A stretch of 64,000 bases of DNA. Source: Bacillus sp. MRMR6. Lineage in GTDB: Bacteria; Bacillota; Bacilli; Bacillales; Cytobacillaceae. Shown here one piece after another: positions 18,608 to 27,100 of this stretch (position 1 is the stretch's first letter; every line of letters starts with the position of its first letter). Under the pieces are notes generated by a model. That model had not been told where the DNA came from. It saw only the letters and a list, made by a program, of their open reading frames with translations, and did no database searches. Location of the stretch: contig NZ_MSLS01000006.1 in NCBI RefSeq assembly GCF_001940785.1, forward strand, positions 66,248-130,247, written 5' to 3'. Both the position numbers and the translations under genes were made by a program.

Positions 18608-19078
18608 ATGTCAGATTACCATCTAATGGGAAAAGCAGTTGAATTAGCACTACAAAATGTTATGACCAATCAAGGGGGACCATTTGGAGCCATTGTCGTA
18701 AAAGACGGCCAAGTTATTGGTGTTGGACGAAATGAGGTAACCTCTTCAAATGATCCAACAGCACACGCTGAGGTACAGGCGATTAGAGATGCCTGCCGTC
18801 ATTTAAATGAATTTCAGCTAACCGATTGCGAAATCTATACGAGCTGCGAACCTTGTCCAATGTGCATTGGCGCGATCTATTGGGCCCGGCCAAAGGCAGT
18901 TTATTATGCGTGTACAAAACAAGATGCCGCAAAAATTGGTTTTGATGACCAATTCATCTATGATCAGCTCGCCCTCCCAATGGAATTTCGTAAAATACCC
19001 ATGACACAAATCTATCCTGAGAAAGGTGACCTTCCTTTTCGCACATGGGAAAAAACAAAAGATAAGGTGGAGTACTAA
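18608..19078 (+). CDS. guaD: Guanine deaminase
   Basis: This 156-residue cytidine-deaminase-fold enzyme has the same length and layout as B. subtilis GuaD, which converts guanine to xanthine. HAEVQAI holds the first zinc ligand and catalytic glutamate; SCEPCPMCIGAIYW holds the two cysteine ligands. The C-terminal IYPEKGDLPFRTW segment, which closes the neighbouring active site in the dimer, is present. The product feeds PucABCDE. GGAGAGA precedes the ATG; adeC follows two bases after its stop. Confidence 0.93.
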   Translation: MSDYHLMGKAVELALQNVMTNQGGPFGAIVVKDGQVIGVGRNEVTSSNDPTAHAEVQAIRDACRHLNEFQLTDCEIYTSCEPCPMCIGAIYWARPKAVYYACTKQDAAKIGFDDQFIYDQLALPMEFRKIPMTQIYPEKGDLPFRTWEKTKDKVEY

Positions 19079-19080
19079 TC

Positions 19081-20859
19081 ATGAAAGAAGGGGTGGAAAT
19101 GTCCAGGAATCGATTAGAGAGAAGAATCTCTGTGGCTTCCGGTAAAGAGCTCGCAGATACAGTTATTAAAAATGGAAAAATCATTGATGTCTTCAACGGT
19201 GAAATCATTGAAGGTGATATTGCCGTTGTCGATGGATATATTGCTGGTGTTGGACAATATGAGGGGAAGAATGTTGTTGATGCAAAGGGCCGCTTTGTAT
19301 CTCCTGCTTTTATTGACGGCCATGTCCATATTGAGTCCTCCCTGGTTACAGCAGCCGAATTCGCAAAGGTCCTTTTAATCCATGGTGTTACCACTGTCAT
19401 TGCTGACCCTCATGAAATTGCGAATGTATTAGGTGCAGCTGGGATCCAGTATATGCTCGATTCTTCAGAAAACCTTCCGTTTGACTTTTACTTTATGCTG
19501 CCATCGTGCGTACCAGCGACAAAGTTTGAAAACGCTGGCGCCCAGCTGTTTGCAGGGGATTTAAATCCTTTTTATCAACACCCACGGGTCTTAGGCCTTG
19601 CTGAGGTCATGAATTTCCCCGCAGTGCTAAATGGTGATGAGGATATGCTAGCGAAAATAAGTGACGCTAAAAAGGCCGGAAAAAAAATAGATGGGCATGC
19701 TGCAGGCCTAACTGCACAAGATCTAAATGTCTATATGGCTGCCGGTATACGCACAGATCATGAAAGTACAACTGCGCGTGAGGCCAAAGAGCGACTTAGA
19801 AAAGGAATGTATTTAATGATACGCGAGGGCACAGTGGCCAAAGATTTGCTGCAATTAATTTCAGTGGTGAATGAGCGTAACTCTAGAAGATGCTTATTTG
19901 TTACAGATGACAAGCATTTAGATGACTTACTTCATGATGGAAGCATTGACCACAACGTTCGATTGGCCATTGCCGCTGGAATTCCCCCTGTAACAGCGAT
20001 ACAAATGGCAACGATCAATGCGGCCGAATGCTTTGGTTTTGATGATAAGGGCGCGATTGCCCCAGGGTACAAGGCAGATTTCCTATTCTTAGATAATCTA
20101 GAGAATGTCAGGATATCTGATGTTTTTAAGGATGGCAAAGCAGTTGTAAAAAATCAAAAGCTCATGATTGAAATTACCTCCCCCGTACTGCAAAACGAAA
20201 TGAGTCCCATCACATCCACTGTCCGATTTCACGAACTAACAACTAATCACTTCGATATTGTTTTACCATCAGCCTCTGCCAATATCATAGAGATTATCCC
20301 TAATAGTTTGGTAACAAAACATGTAATTGAAGACGTGGTAATCGATCATTGTGGAAAGTTTCAGCCATCCACTTCAGCTGACCAATTAAAGCTGGCGGTT
20401 ATCGAACGCCATCAGCTGACTGGAAATGTAGGCTTAGGTATTGTGAAAGGATTAGGATTAAAATCAGGTGCTATCGCTACCACTATCGCGCATGATTCCC
20501 ATAACTTAATTGTTGCTGGAACGAATGATCAAGATATGCTAGCTGCTGCTAACGCCATCAAAGAGATACAAGGCGGCATGGTAGTGGTCAATCATGGAAA
20601 AGTGGTTAGTTCATTAGAGCTTTCAATCGCTGGATTAATGACAGACCTGCCCTACCAAGCCGTATATTCTCGGCTCACGGACCTCAACCGTGCCCTCCTT
20701 GAATTAGGAGCATCATCCCTTTTCAATCCGTTCTTAACCTTATCATTTTTATCGCTTCCTGTTATTCCTGAATTAAAACTAACCGACAAAGGATTATTTC
20801 AGGTCTCTAAGTTTGAACACATAAACATCGAGCCTGCAGCGGATTTATCAAAGCGTTGA
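19081..20859 (+). CDS. adeC: Adenine deaminase
   Basis: This amidohydrolase of 592 residues converts adenine to hypoxanthine. Motifs are FIDGHVHIESSL (HxH site), GLAEVMNFPAVL, IDGHAAGL, RTDHESTTAREA, FVTDDKHLDDLL, and the C-terminal adenine-deaminase domain with AHDSHNLIVAGTNDQDM and GLMTDLP. Two starts are possible: ATG at 19081 (AAGGTGG upstream) or ATG at 19099 (AGGGGTGG upstream). It is co-transcribed with guaD, so both purine bases enter the xanthine dehydrogenase route. Confidence 0.94.
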   Translation: MKEGVEMSRNRLERRISVASGKELADTVIKNGKIIDVFNGEIIEGDIAVVDGYIAGVGQYEGKNVVDAKGRFVSPAFIDGHVHIESSLVTAAEFAKVLLIHGVTTVIADPHEIANVLGAAGIQYMLDSSENLPFDFYFMLPSCVPATKFENAGAQLFAGDLNPFYQHPRVLGLAEVMNFPAVLNGDEDMLAKISDAKKAGKKIDGHAAGLTAQDLNVYMAAGIRTDHESTTAREAKERLRKGMYLMIREGTVAKDLLQLISVVNERNSRRCLFVTDDKHLDDLLHDGSIDHNVRLAIAAGIPPVTAIQMATINAAECFGFDDKGAIAPGYKADFLFLDNLENVRISDVFKDGKAVVKNQKLMIEITSPVLQNEMSPITSTVRFHELTTNHFDIVLPSASANIIEIIPNSLVTKHVIEDVVIDHCGKFQPSTSADQLKLAVIERHQLTGNVGLGIVKGLGLKSGAIATTIAHDSHNLIVAGTNDQDMLAAANAIKEIQGGMVVVNHGKVVSSLELSIAGLMTDLPYQAVYSRLTDLNRALLELGASSLFNPFLTLSFLSLPVIPELKLTDKGLFQVSKFEHINIEPAADLSKR

Positions 20860-20902
20860 AAGAACTTTCGATCACCGGTTTGGATTTGTTATATCCCTCC
20901 AC

Positions 20903-20915
20903 TTTGTTGATATCC
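20903..20915 (+). repeat. Single copy of the TTTGTTGATATC repeat
   Basis: TTTGTTGATATCC is the same core as the 21-bp tandem repeat upstream of the GH32 gene at 33.4 kb. It lies immediately before the 52-bp repeat array. Confidence 0.6.
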
Positions 20916-20940
20916 TGTTCGTGTTTTTTTGTTTTGAAAT

Positions 20941-21121
20941 GACTTCATGAGGACCGAATCGGGGAGCTTTCTTGGTTTTCGGGCTTCATGAGCGCTTCAT
21001 AACGACCGAATTGAGGAGCTCGCTCGGTTTTCGGGCTTCATGACCACTTCATGACGACCGAATTGAGGAGCTCGCTCGGTTTTCGGGCCTCATGACCATT
21101 TCATAACGATCGTAATTTCGG
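20941..21121. repeat. 52-bp intergenic tandem repeat, about 3.5 copies
   Basis: The motif GACCGAAT recurs at 20952, 21004 and 21056, with a degenerate start at 21108, an exact 52-base period. Each unit contains GAGGAGCTCGCTCGG-like and TTTTCGGGCTTCATGA segments. A related single unit occurs at 48784-48835. The units abut without spacers, so this is not a CRISPR. The array fills most of the 379-base gap between adeC and the SET-domain gene. Confidence 0.85.
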
Positions 21122-21238
21122 ATTACATAAACTAACTATAAATTAACAATTTTTAAAGTAATTAAACGGTTGCGTTCTTGCCTTTTAACTGTCAAACTAA
21201 GAAGATGACTTCTAATGAATGAATTGTAGGTGAGGAAC

Positions 21239-21628
21239 ATGATCGAGGTAAAAACTTCTGAACTAAGCGATGGTGAGTTCAATAGAGGAGTATTTGCAAC
21301 ACGTGATATTAAAAAAGGCGAACTTCTCCACGAAGCACCGGTTATTGCTTATCCAAATGCAGAGCATGAGCACATCGAAAAAACACTTCTGGCTGATTAC
21401 GCATTTGAATACGGAATTAATCACACATGCCTCCTGTTGGGATACGGGATGCTGTTTAATCATTCCTACCAGCCAAATGCGACATATGAAATAAATTTTC
21501 CGAACCATACCTTTGACTTTTATGCTTACAAAGATATAAAAGCCGGTGAAGAAATTCTCATCAACTATAATGGCGATGAAGAAGATCAAGAATTGCTATG
21601 GTTTGATAAAGAGGAACAAGAAAAATAA
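21239..21628 (+). CDS. SET-domain protein
   Basis: This compact 129-residue SET-domain protein may be a lysine methyltransferase. RGVFATRDIKKGELLHEAP is the N-terminal SET motif, MLFNHSYQPNATYE the NHS/pseudoknot motif, and YKDIKAGEEILINYNG the C-terminal catalytic tyrosine region. It lacks pre- and post-SET cysteines, as is usual for bacterial forms. ATG at 21239 is preceded by AGGTGAGG. It is monocistronic between the 52-bp repeats and a terminator shared with htpG. The target is unknown. Confidence 0.8.
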   Translation: MIEVKTSELSDGEFNRGVFATRDIKKGELLHEAPVIAYPNAEHEHIEKTLLADYAFEYGINHTCLLLGYGMLFNHSYQPNATYEINFPNHTFDFYAYKDIKAGEEILINYNGDEEDQELLWFDKEEQEK

Positions 21629-21655
21629 CAGCCCAAGACGGGCTGTTATTTTTTT
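21628..21655. terminator. Terminator between SET gene and htpG
   Basis: AACAGCCC, a four-base loop and CGGGCTGTT are followed by ATTTTTTT on the plus strand. It may serve both convergent genes. Confidence 0.85.
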
Positions 21656-21662
21656 GTGCAGC

Positions 21663-23543
21663 TTATACCATTACCTTACAAATGTCATTCGTGAATTCGA
21701 CTGGATCCTGGATTGGCAGTCCTTCAATTAATAAGGCTTGATTATATAAAAGCTTGGTATATAAATCTACCTTTTCTTTATCCTTTGCAAATGCAGTTTT
21801 CAAGGATTGGAACACCTCATGATTGGCATTAATCTCTAATACCTTTTCTGCCTTTACATTTGGGTTATCTGGCATTGAATTTAGGATCTTTTCCATCTCA
21901 ATGGTGATTTCACCTTCAGTTGATAGACATACCGGATGTGATTTTAACCGTTTAGAAATTCTGACATCCTTTACTTTATCTGAGAGAATATTTTTCATAA
22001 AGTCAAAAAGCTCTTTGTTTTCTTCCGTTTCCGCAGCTGCATCCTCTTGTTTGTCCTCTGACTCGATTCCTAAATCACCACTAGATACAGATTTGAATTC
22101 TTTATCCTTATAGTTCATAATCATTTTGATTGCAAATTCATCGATATCCTCAGTGAAGTAGAGAATTTCGTAGCCTTTTTCGGCAACCATTTCTGTCTGA
22201 GGAAGCTTTTCGATTCTTTCAACCGATCCTCCAGAAGCATAGTAAATGAACTTTTGATCTTCTGTCATTCTAGAAACATACTCATCAAGAGTAACAAGCT
22301 TTTTCTCCTTAGAAGAATAGAACATAATGAGATCCTGTAATACTTCCTTGTTCGCACCAAAATCACTATAAACCCCAAACTTTAACTGTCTGCCAAATGA
22401 TTCGTAGAATTCCTCATACTTTTCCCGATCATTTTTTAACAAGCTTTGCAGTTCACTTTTGATTTTCTTATTAATATTCTTTGCAATCAGCTTTAATTGG
22501 CGGTCATGCTGAAGCATTTCTCTTGAGATGTTAAGTGATAAATCCTCAGAATCGACCATTCCTTTGACAAAGCTAAAGTAATCCGGAAGAAGATCAGCAC
22601 ATTTGTTCATGATCAATACGCCGTTAGAGTATAGCTCCAGTCCTTTTTCAAATTCCTTTGAATAGTAGTCAAACGGAATCTTCTCTGGAATATATAAAAT
22701 AGCATTATATCTCACAGTACCATCTACGCTGATATGAATATGTTTAATCGGCTTATCGAATCCGTAATGTTTTTCAGCATAGAACTGTTCATAATCCTCT
22801 GTTGTAAGCTCGCTCTTATTTTTCCGCCAGATTGGCACCATGCTATTAATCGTCTGTTCTTCCATATAATCTTCTAATTCATTCTCACTGTCTTCTTTAG
22901 GACGCTTACTGCTCACGTCCATCTTGATTGGATAGCGAATAAAGTCAGAGTATTTTTTGATAATCGCCTTTAAACGATATTCTTCTAAGAACTCATCATA
23001 GTTTTCATCTTCGGTATTCTCTTTAATTTTTAAAATAATTTCAGTTCCATAACTGTCTTTTTCGACAGGTTCGATTGTATATCCATCAGCACCCGTTGAT
23101 TCCCACTTGTATGCCTCATCACTGCCCACTGCCTTACTGATTACAGTGACAACATCGGCTACCATGAACGCTGCATAGAAACCAACACCAAACTGACCAA
23201 TAATATCGTGTCCATCTTTACTTTCATTTTCTGTTTTAAAAGCTAAAGAGCCGCTCTTGGCAATTGTGCCGAGGTTCGTCTCAAGCTCTTCTTTCGTCAT
23301 TCCAATACCAGTATCAGTAATTTTCAGGATTCGATTTTGCTTGTCCGGTGCCACTTTAATAAAGTAGCTTTCTTGATTAAACGTTAAATTGTCATCTGTT
23401 AACGCCTTGTAATAGATTTTGTCAATTGCATCACTAGCATTAGAGAGCAACTCTCTCAAAAAAACCTCACGATGCGTGTAGATAGAGTTAATCATCATTT
23501 CTAGCAGCCTTTTAGACTCTGCTTTAAATTGTTTTGTAGCCAT
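21663..23543 (-). CDS. htpG: Molecular chaperone HtpG (Hsp90)
   Basis: This 626-residue bacterial Hsp90 has all three domains. The N-terminal GHKL ATPase carries [19 protein letters not shown] and [12 protein letters not shown]. The middle domain has [42 protein letters not shown], including the catalytic arginine. The C-terminal dimerisation domain completes it. AAGGAGAGG precedes the ATG. A sigma-A promoter and a perfect CIRCE element lie directly upstream, so heat-shock control by HrcA is expected. This differs from B. subtilis, where htpG is not in the HrcA class. Confidence 0.96.
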   Translation of the reverse strand: MATKQFKAESKRLLEMMINSIYTHREVFLRELLSNASDAIDKIYYKALTDDNLTFNQESYFIKVAPDKQNRILKITDTGIGMTKEELETNLGTIAKSGSLAFKTENESKDGHDIIGQFGVGFYAAFMVADVVTVISKAVGSDEAYKWESTGADGYTIEPVEKDSYGTEIILKIKENTEDENYDEFLEEYRLKAIIKKYSDFIRYPIKMDVSSKRPKEDSENELEDYMEEQTINSMVPIWRKNKSELTTEDYEQFYAEKHYGFDKPIKHIHISVDGTVRYNAILYIPEKIPFDYYSKEFEKGLELYSNGVLIMNKCADLLPDYFSFVKGMVDSEDLSLNISREMLQHDRQLKLIAKNINKKIKSELQSLLKNDREKYEEFYESFGRQLKFGVYSDFGANKEVLQDLIMFYSSKEKKLVTLDEYVSRMTEDQKFIYYASGGSVERIEKLPQTEMVAEKGYEILYFTEDIDEFAIKMIMNYKDKEFKSVSSGDLGIESEDKQEDAAAETEENKELFDFMKNILSDKVKDVRISKRLKSHPVCLSTEGEITIEMEKILNSMPDNPNVKAEKVLEINANHEVFQSLKTAFAKDKEKVDLYTKLLYNQALLIEGLPIQDPVEFTNDICKVMV

Positions 23544-23584
23544 TGCAGCCTCTCCTTACACATTGATTTAGCTGGTTTTAACCA

Positions 23585-23611
23585 TTAGCACTCTCATTCA
23601 GTGAGTGCTAA
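23585..23611. promoter_or_regulatory. CIRCE operator (HrcA binding site)
   Basis: TTAGCACTC, nine bases, GAGTGCTAA is a perfect copy of the CIRCE consensus. It lies 41 bases upstream of the htpG start and just downstream of the predicted transcription start, the classical position. Confidence 0.95.
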
Positions 23612-23625
23612 AACACTATATACTT

Positions 23626-23654
23626 TTAATACCATATCCTATTTTTCGTGTCAA
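23626..23654 (-). promoter_or_regulatory. Sigma-A promoter of htpG
   Basis: On the minus strand TTGACA (23649-23654), a 17-base spacer and TATTAA (23626-23631). Transcription would start near 23618, so the CIRCE element is at the head of the transcript. Confidence 0.8.
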
Positions 23655-23680
23655 TAGCCATTGTTCACTACAAATATTAA

Positions 23681-23705
23681 AAGACCGACAGTTATTTTCT
23701 GTCAG
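23681..23705 (-). terminator. Terminator of the ArsR/SRPBCC operon
   Basis: Leftward, AGACTGACAG pairs with CTGTCGGTCT (one G-U) around a 7-base loop, followed by TTTAATATTTG. It overlaps the last codons of the arsR-type gene. Confidence 0.7.
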
Positions 23706-24054
23706 TCTGATTTAGTAGCTTTATGCCACTATCTTCTTTTTCTTCAACCAAGTGCTTCAGTATAGAAAGTTTGTTTTCCCAAAACTTCTCGTAATAAGAA
23801 AGCCACTGCTTCAATTCTGTTAACGGCTCGGGCTGTAAGCGATAGATTTTTTCACGCCCCACCTTCCGGCCGCTAACTAGTTCAGCTTCCGAGAGGACCT
23901 GAAGATGTTTGACAATCGCCGTCCGGCTCACTGAAAAATGTGAGCTGATTTCTGAAATCGGCCGTTCTTTTTCAGCAAGTAAGCGCAGTACCTCTCTGCG
24001 AGTCGGATCCGCAATCGCTTGGAATACATCGTGCTTTTGAGCGGATGAGGACAT
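23692..24054 (-). CDS. ArsR-family winged-helix repressor
   Basis: The 120-residue protein has the ArsR/SmtB fold: FQAIADPTRREVLRLLAEKERPISEISSHFSVSRTAIVKHLQVL is the winged-helix core. It lacks the ELCVCDL-type metal site, so it is the metal-independent kind that pairs with SRPBCC proteins (as in SdpR/YczG-type regulators). Its ATG follows the SRPBCC stop with no gap (TAAATG), so the pair is translationally coupled. It probably autoregulates the operon. Confidence 0.88.
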   Translation of the reverse strand: MSSSAQKHDVFQAIADPTRREVLRLLAEKERPISEISSHFSVSRTAIVKHLQVLSEAELVSGRKVGREKIYRLQPEPLTELKQWLSYYEKFWENKLSILKHLVEEKEDSGIKLLNQTDRK

Positions 24055-24474
24055 TTATCTCTCCACAGTCTTACGAAGTTTTTCGATAATTCCTGTCCAG
24101 CCATGAGACATCCGGTCACGAATAATAGATGCTTTTTCCCCAGCTTTGCCCACAATCTCGTCTGCCTGCTTCCAGCCGCCATGAATTAAAGTGAATTCGG
24201 TGGATTCACCGAGTTCTTTTAAAATGAACGACACAAACCAACCATCTGTATCCCATGTAAATGATAGACGGTTTGGCGGCTCAACTTCTGTCACTTTACA
24301 GGGAGAAGGACCGAAAGGGGATTGAATATGAAACAGGTGTCCTACTACGGGCTTAAGATCATTTGGCATAAACCATTCTGAAACCCCTTCAGCAGTTGAT
24401 ACTTGTTCCCAAACCTTTTGAATCGGTGCTTTAAACACAACTGTTTGTTTAATATCCTGTAATGTACTTTCCAT
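24055..24474 (-). CDS. SRPBCC / AHSA1-domain protein
   Basis: The 139-residue protein of the AHSA1/START-like fold has VVFKAPIQKVWEQVSTAEGVSEWFMPND and LSFTWDTDGWFVSFILKELGESTEFTLIHGGW, typical of the family. These proteins have a deep hydrophobic pocket; ligands are mostly unknown. It is the first gene of a two-gene unit with an ArsR regulator. AGTAGGAGTG precedes the ATG. Function cannot be assigned beyond fold. Confidence 0.85.
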   Translation of the reverse strand: MESTLQDIKQTVVFKAPIQKVWEQVSTAEGVSEWFMPNDLKPVVGHLFHIQSPFGPSPCKVTEVEPPNRLSFTWDTDGWFVSFILKELGESTEFTLIHGGWKQADEIVGKAGEKASIIRDRMSHGWTGIIEKLRKTVER

Positions 24475-24601
24475 AAAACACTCCTACTTTCATCGTTTTA
24501 ATATAACACCTTTTAGTTTTACTTCGTTAAGTATATATAACCTTTTGGTGTTACGTCAACCATTATTCACATAAATTAATTTTACCCATCTAAAAAGATA
24601 A

Positions 24602-24625
24602 AAACCCCTCTTAAAAAAGGGGTTC
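24602..24625 (-). terminator. Terminator of the NCS2/BASS pair
   Basis: Leftward, AACCCCT and AGGGGTT pair around an A/T-rich loop and are followed by TTTTATCTTTTT. Confidence 0.8.
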
Positions 24626-24628
24626 ATG

Positions 24629-25948
24629 TTATTTTGGCAAGCTAATCGCGCTATTCTTTTCACGAAAAAAGACATGTTCGAGCAGCAGGCAGACCATTAA
24701 TCCGATGAGCAGACCATTTGTGAAGATGTTTCGCAGCCAAGGAGCAACTGCTTCAAAAGCGGATACTGGCATAAACATCATACCGATTCCTACCATTAAA
24801 GAAAGACCAATTACTAGTAAATTCCTTGACGAGGGCTCCTGCCCCATTAGGTCACGAATACCAAAGCCCATCATCTGGGCAAACAGAATAAATAATGAAG
24901 CATATGCTACTTCTAAAGGAAGTCCTGAAAAGAAGCTTCCGATAAAGGGAAAAAAACCACTGACTAATATGAGCAAGGCACCGATGATGAGTGGACGTTT
25001 CGCTTTAATTCCAGTCGTTCCAATGAAACCAGCAGAAACAGATAATGGAACAACTCCTACTACCGAAAAAAGTCCTGACATCACCAACCCTAATCCATTC
25101 CCGAATATACCCTTCTGATACTGCCTCAAGTGTAACTCTTTCTCTAGGCTTATACTAACTACTAAAATACTAGCAATGACATTCGAGATTAACACTACTG
25201 ATGTAATCAAAGAAGTCAGTACTATACCGGCATCAAATTGCGGCAGTCCCCATTTAAACATCTCCGGGAGGGCAAACCAAGTCTCGGGCTCGTAGGAGTG
25301 GGTTGAATCTATTATCCCTAACCACCCAAACAGAAGCCAGCCCACTGCAATTCCAATTAAGGGCCCCATACTTTTCCATGTCCCTTTGGCTTTAAGCGAC
25401 ACCGTCAAAATGATTAGAATTTCAATTAAACAGATAGCCAAAATGTTCCCATTGATTTGCCCGGTTGCTGAAATACCGAGCATACTATTAAAAAACATCC
25501 CGCTCATTTGACTGACCAGTAAAATAAGGTATACCCCGGTTACGATTGGGGTAAAAAGGATTTTTATCTTTTTTATAATGGGTAATACACTTAGGATTGC
25601 TAGAAACACCCCTGATAGGATTAGTCCCATTTCTAATTGTTGCAGCAACAATTCATGCTCAAAAGGGGCACTCATCGTTCCAAGTAGTATAAAGATGGCC
25701 CACCACAATCCCGCAGCCCCTTCCACAATCTGAAGGCGATGACCGATAAAAAGCTGTATTAGGGTTGCTGCACCACTTACAAACAGCATTCTTTGCATAA
25801 ATGTAGAGATATCCGCTGCAGTCATGTCAAAAGCTGCTCCAACAACAACCGGAACAGCAATAATATTCGTCAGCATAAATACCGTCCATTGTAGTCCTTG
25901 TATCCCTGTTAGGATTACATTTCCACGATTTATCCTCTTCATTTTCAT
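24629..25948 (-). CDS. Nucleobase permease, NCS2 (uracil/xanthine) family
   Basis: The 439-residue membrane protein has about 12-14 hydrophobic segments and the NCS2 pattern. This includes GLQWTVFMLTNIIAVPVVVG in the first segment and GVVPLSVSAGFIGTTGIKAKRPLI, which corresponds to the family signature after the substrate-binding helix. It is probably a proton-coupled importer of a purine or pyrimidine base. Proximity to puc, guaD and adeC makes a purine plausible, but the gene is not in that operon. It lies 13 bases downstream of the BASS-type gene and is likely co-transcribed. Confidence 0.8.
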   Translation of the reverse strand: MKMKRINRGNVILTGIQGLQWTVFMLTNIIAVPVVVGAAFDMTAADISTFMQRMLFVSGAATLIQLFIGHRLQIVEGAAGLWWAIFILLGTMSAPFEHELLLQQLEMGLILSGVFLAILSVLPIIKKIKILFTPIVTGVYLILLVSQMSGMFFNSMLGISATGQINGNILAICLIEILIILTVSLKAKGTWKSMGPLIGIAVGWLLFGWLGIIDSTHSYEPETWFALPEMFKWGLPQFDAGIVLTSLITSVVLISNVIASILVVSISLEKELHLRQYQKGIFGNGLGLVMSGLFSVVGVVPLSVSAGFIGTTGIKAKRPLIIGALLILVSGFFPFIGSFFSGLPLEVAYASLFILFAQMMGFGIRDLMGQEPSSRNLLVIGLSLMVGIGMMFMPVSAFEAVAPWLRNIFTNGLLIGLMVCLLLEHVFFREKNSAISLPK

Positions 25949-25961
25949 TACACCTTCTTGC

Positions 25962-26924
25962 TTAAAGATAGGCTGATTCTCTATGTTCTTTGTTTATATA
26001 ACGTTCCAAAAAGTAGCCGTTTAGAGAGGCCAATATTTGTTGAAACAGCATACCTACAACCACAGGAACAGCCACTGCTGGTGGGAAATAGGAAACTGCG
26101 ATCACCGCCCCAGCACTGATATTTCTCATCCCGCCTGTAAAAGTCAGCGCTACAAGTGTATCATGGTCACTTCCTAATAGTTTCCCGATTAGGAACGCAA
26201 TGACATATCCTGATAATGCGATAAAAAAGACTACTAGTGTGATACTTACTAATTTCAGATTAATATTTTTTAGATAGGGCGCAACCATTGCCCCATTCAA
26301 CATGACGACTATACCAATACAGATTTTCGAAAAGGGTGCCAAACGAGGACTCAAGGATCCTGAAACTTTTCCTTTTGTTACTGTATTTAAGAACATCCCC
26401 ACTAGAGACGGAATGACAATCATACCTAAAAGCCCGCTCATCATACTTAAAAAATCTATTTCTACTTTCTCGCCGATGATAAGTGAAAGTGAAAAAGGAA
26501 CAATAAAAGGCGACAGCATCGTATCAATTAGAATGAGTGCTAACGTCATCGGAATATTTCCTTTATATATTGAAACCCAGATAAAACTAGTAATACCGGT
26601 TGGGATGGCCATTCCCAGGACCATCCCTGTAATCGTGTAGACATCCCCCCCAAAGGTTAAATGGCCAACTGACCAAGCCCAAATCGGCATGATGATATGA
26701 AGCAAACACATTGCGGCTATGATGGGTAACGGGTGTCTAACTACATCTGATAGTGATCTGAAATTGGAATTCAGGCTCCCTGCAAAGGTCATAAACGCAA
26801 AAATCCATGGGATTAAATAAGAGAAATCCTTTATACTATCCGATAATAATACGCCTAATATTACACTTGACGGCGTAATGAATGGCATTATTTTTTCAAG
26901 TCTATGATTAAGCTTTTGAAGCAT
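25962..26924 (-). CDS. BASS-family (bile acid:sodium symporter-like) transporter
   Basis: The 320-residue protein has about ten hydrophobic segments. The blocks GMAIPTGITSFIWVSIYKGN and LTFTGGMRNISAGAVIAVSYFPPAVAVPVVVGMLFQQ correspond to the two crossed, substrate-binding regions of the fold. Bacterial members move organic anions such as pantoate or 2-keto acids; the substrate here is unknown. GGGGATG lies upstream of the ATG. It is followed by the NCS2 permease gene. Confidence 0.78.
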   Translation of the reverse strand: MLQKLNHRLEKIMPFITPSSVILGVLLSDSIKDFSYLIPWIFAFMTFAGSLNSNFRSLSDVVRHPLPIIAAMCLLHIIMPIWAWSVGHLTFGGDVYTITGMVLGMAIPTGITSFIWVSIYKGNIPMTLALILIDTMLSPFIVPFSLSLIIGEKVEIDFLSMMSGLLGMIVIPSLVGMFLNTVTKGKVSGSLSPRLAPFSKICIGIVVMLNGAMVAPYLKNINLKLVSITLVVFFIALSGYVIAFLIGKLLGSDHDTLVALTFTGGMRNISAGAVIAVSYFPPAVAVPVVVGMLFQQILASLNGYFLERYINKEHRESAYL

Positions 26925-27100
26925 TAGAATTCATCCCCAATAAAATTATTCAAGTCCATTACAAAGAATAACATATTATGATTATTTCGGTAATCGAAAA
27001 AAAGGGGATTATTTTCAATAAACGCTGATGTATAATAAGTACATTATTATTTACCATTTATTTGCCCGGGCATATTGAAAACATCACGCCCCTCTACATT

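Noticed and set aside
20941..21121. Possible CRISPR array
   Set aside because: The 52-bp units abut with no unique spacers and no cas genes are present.
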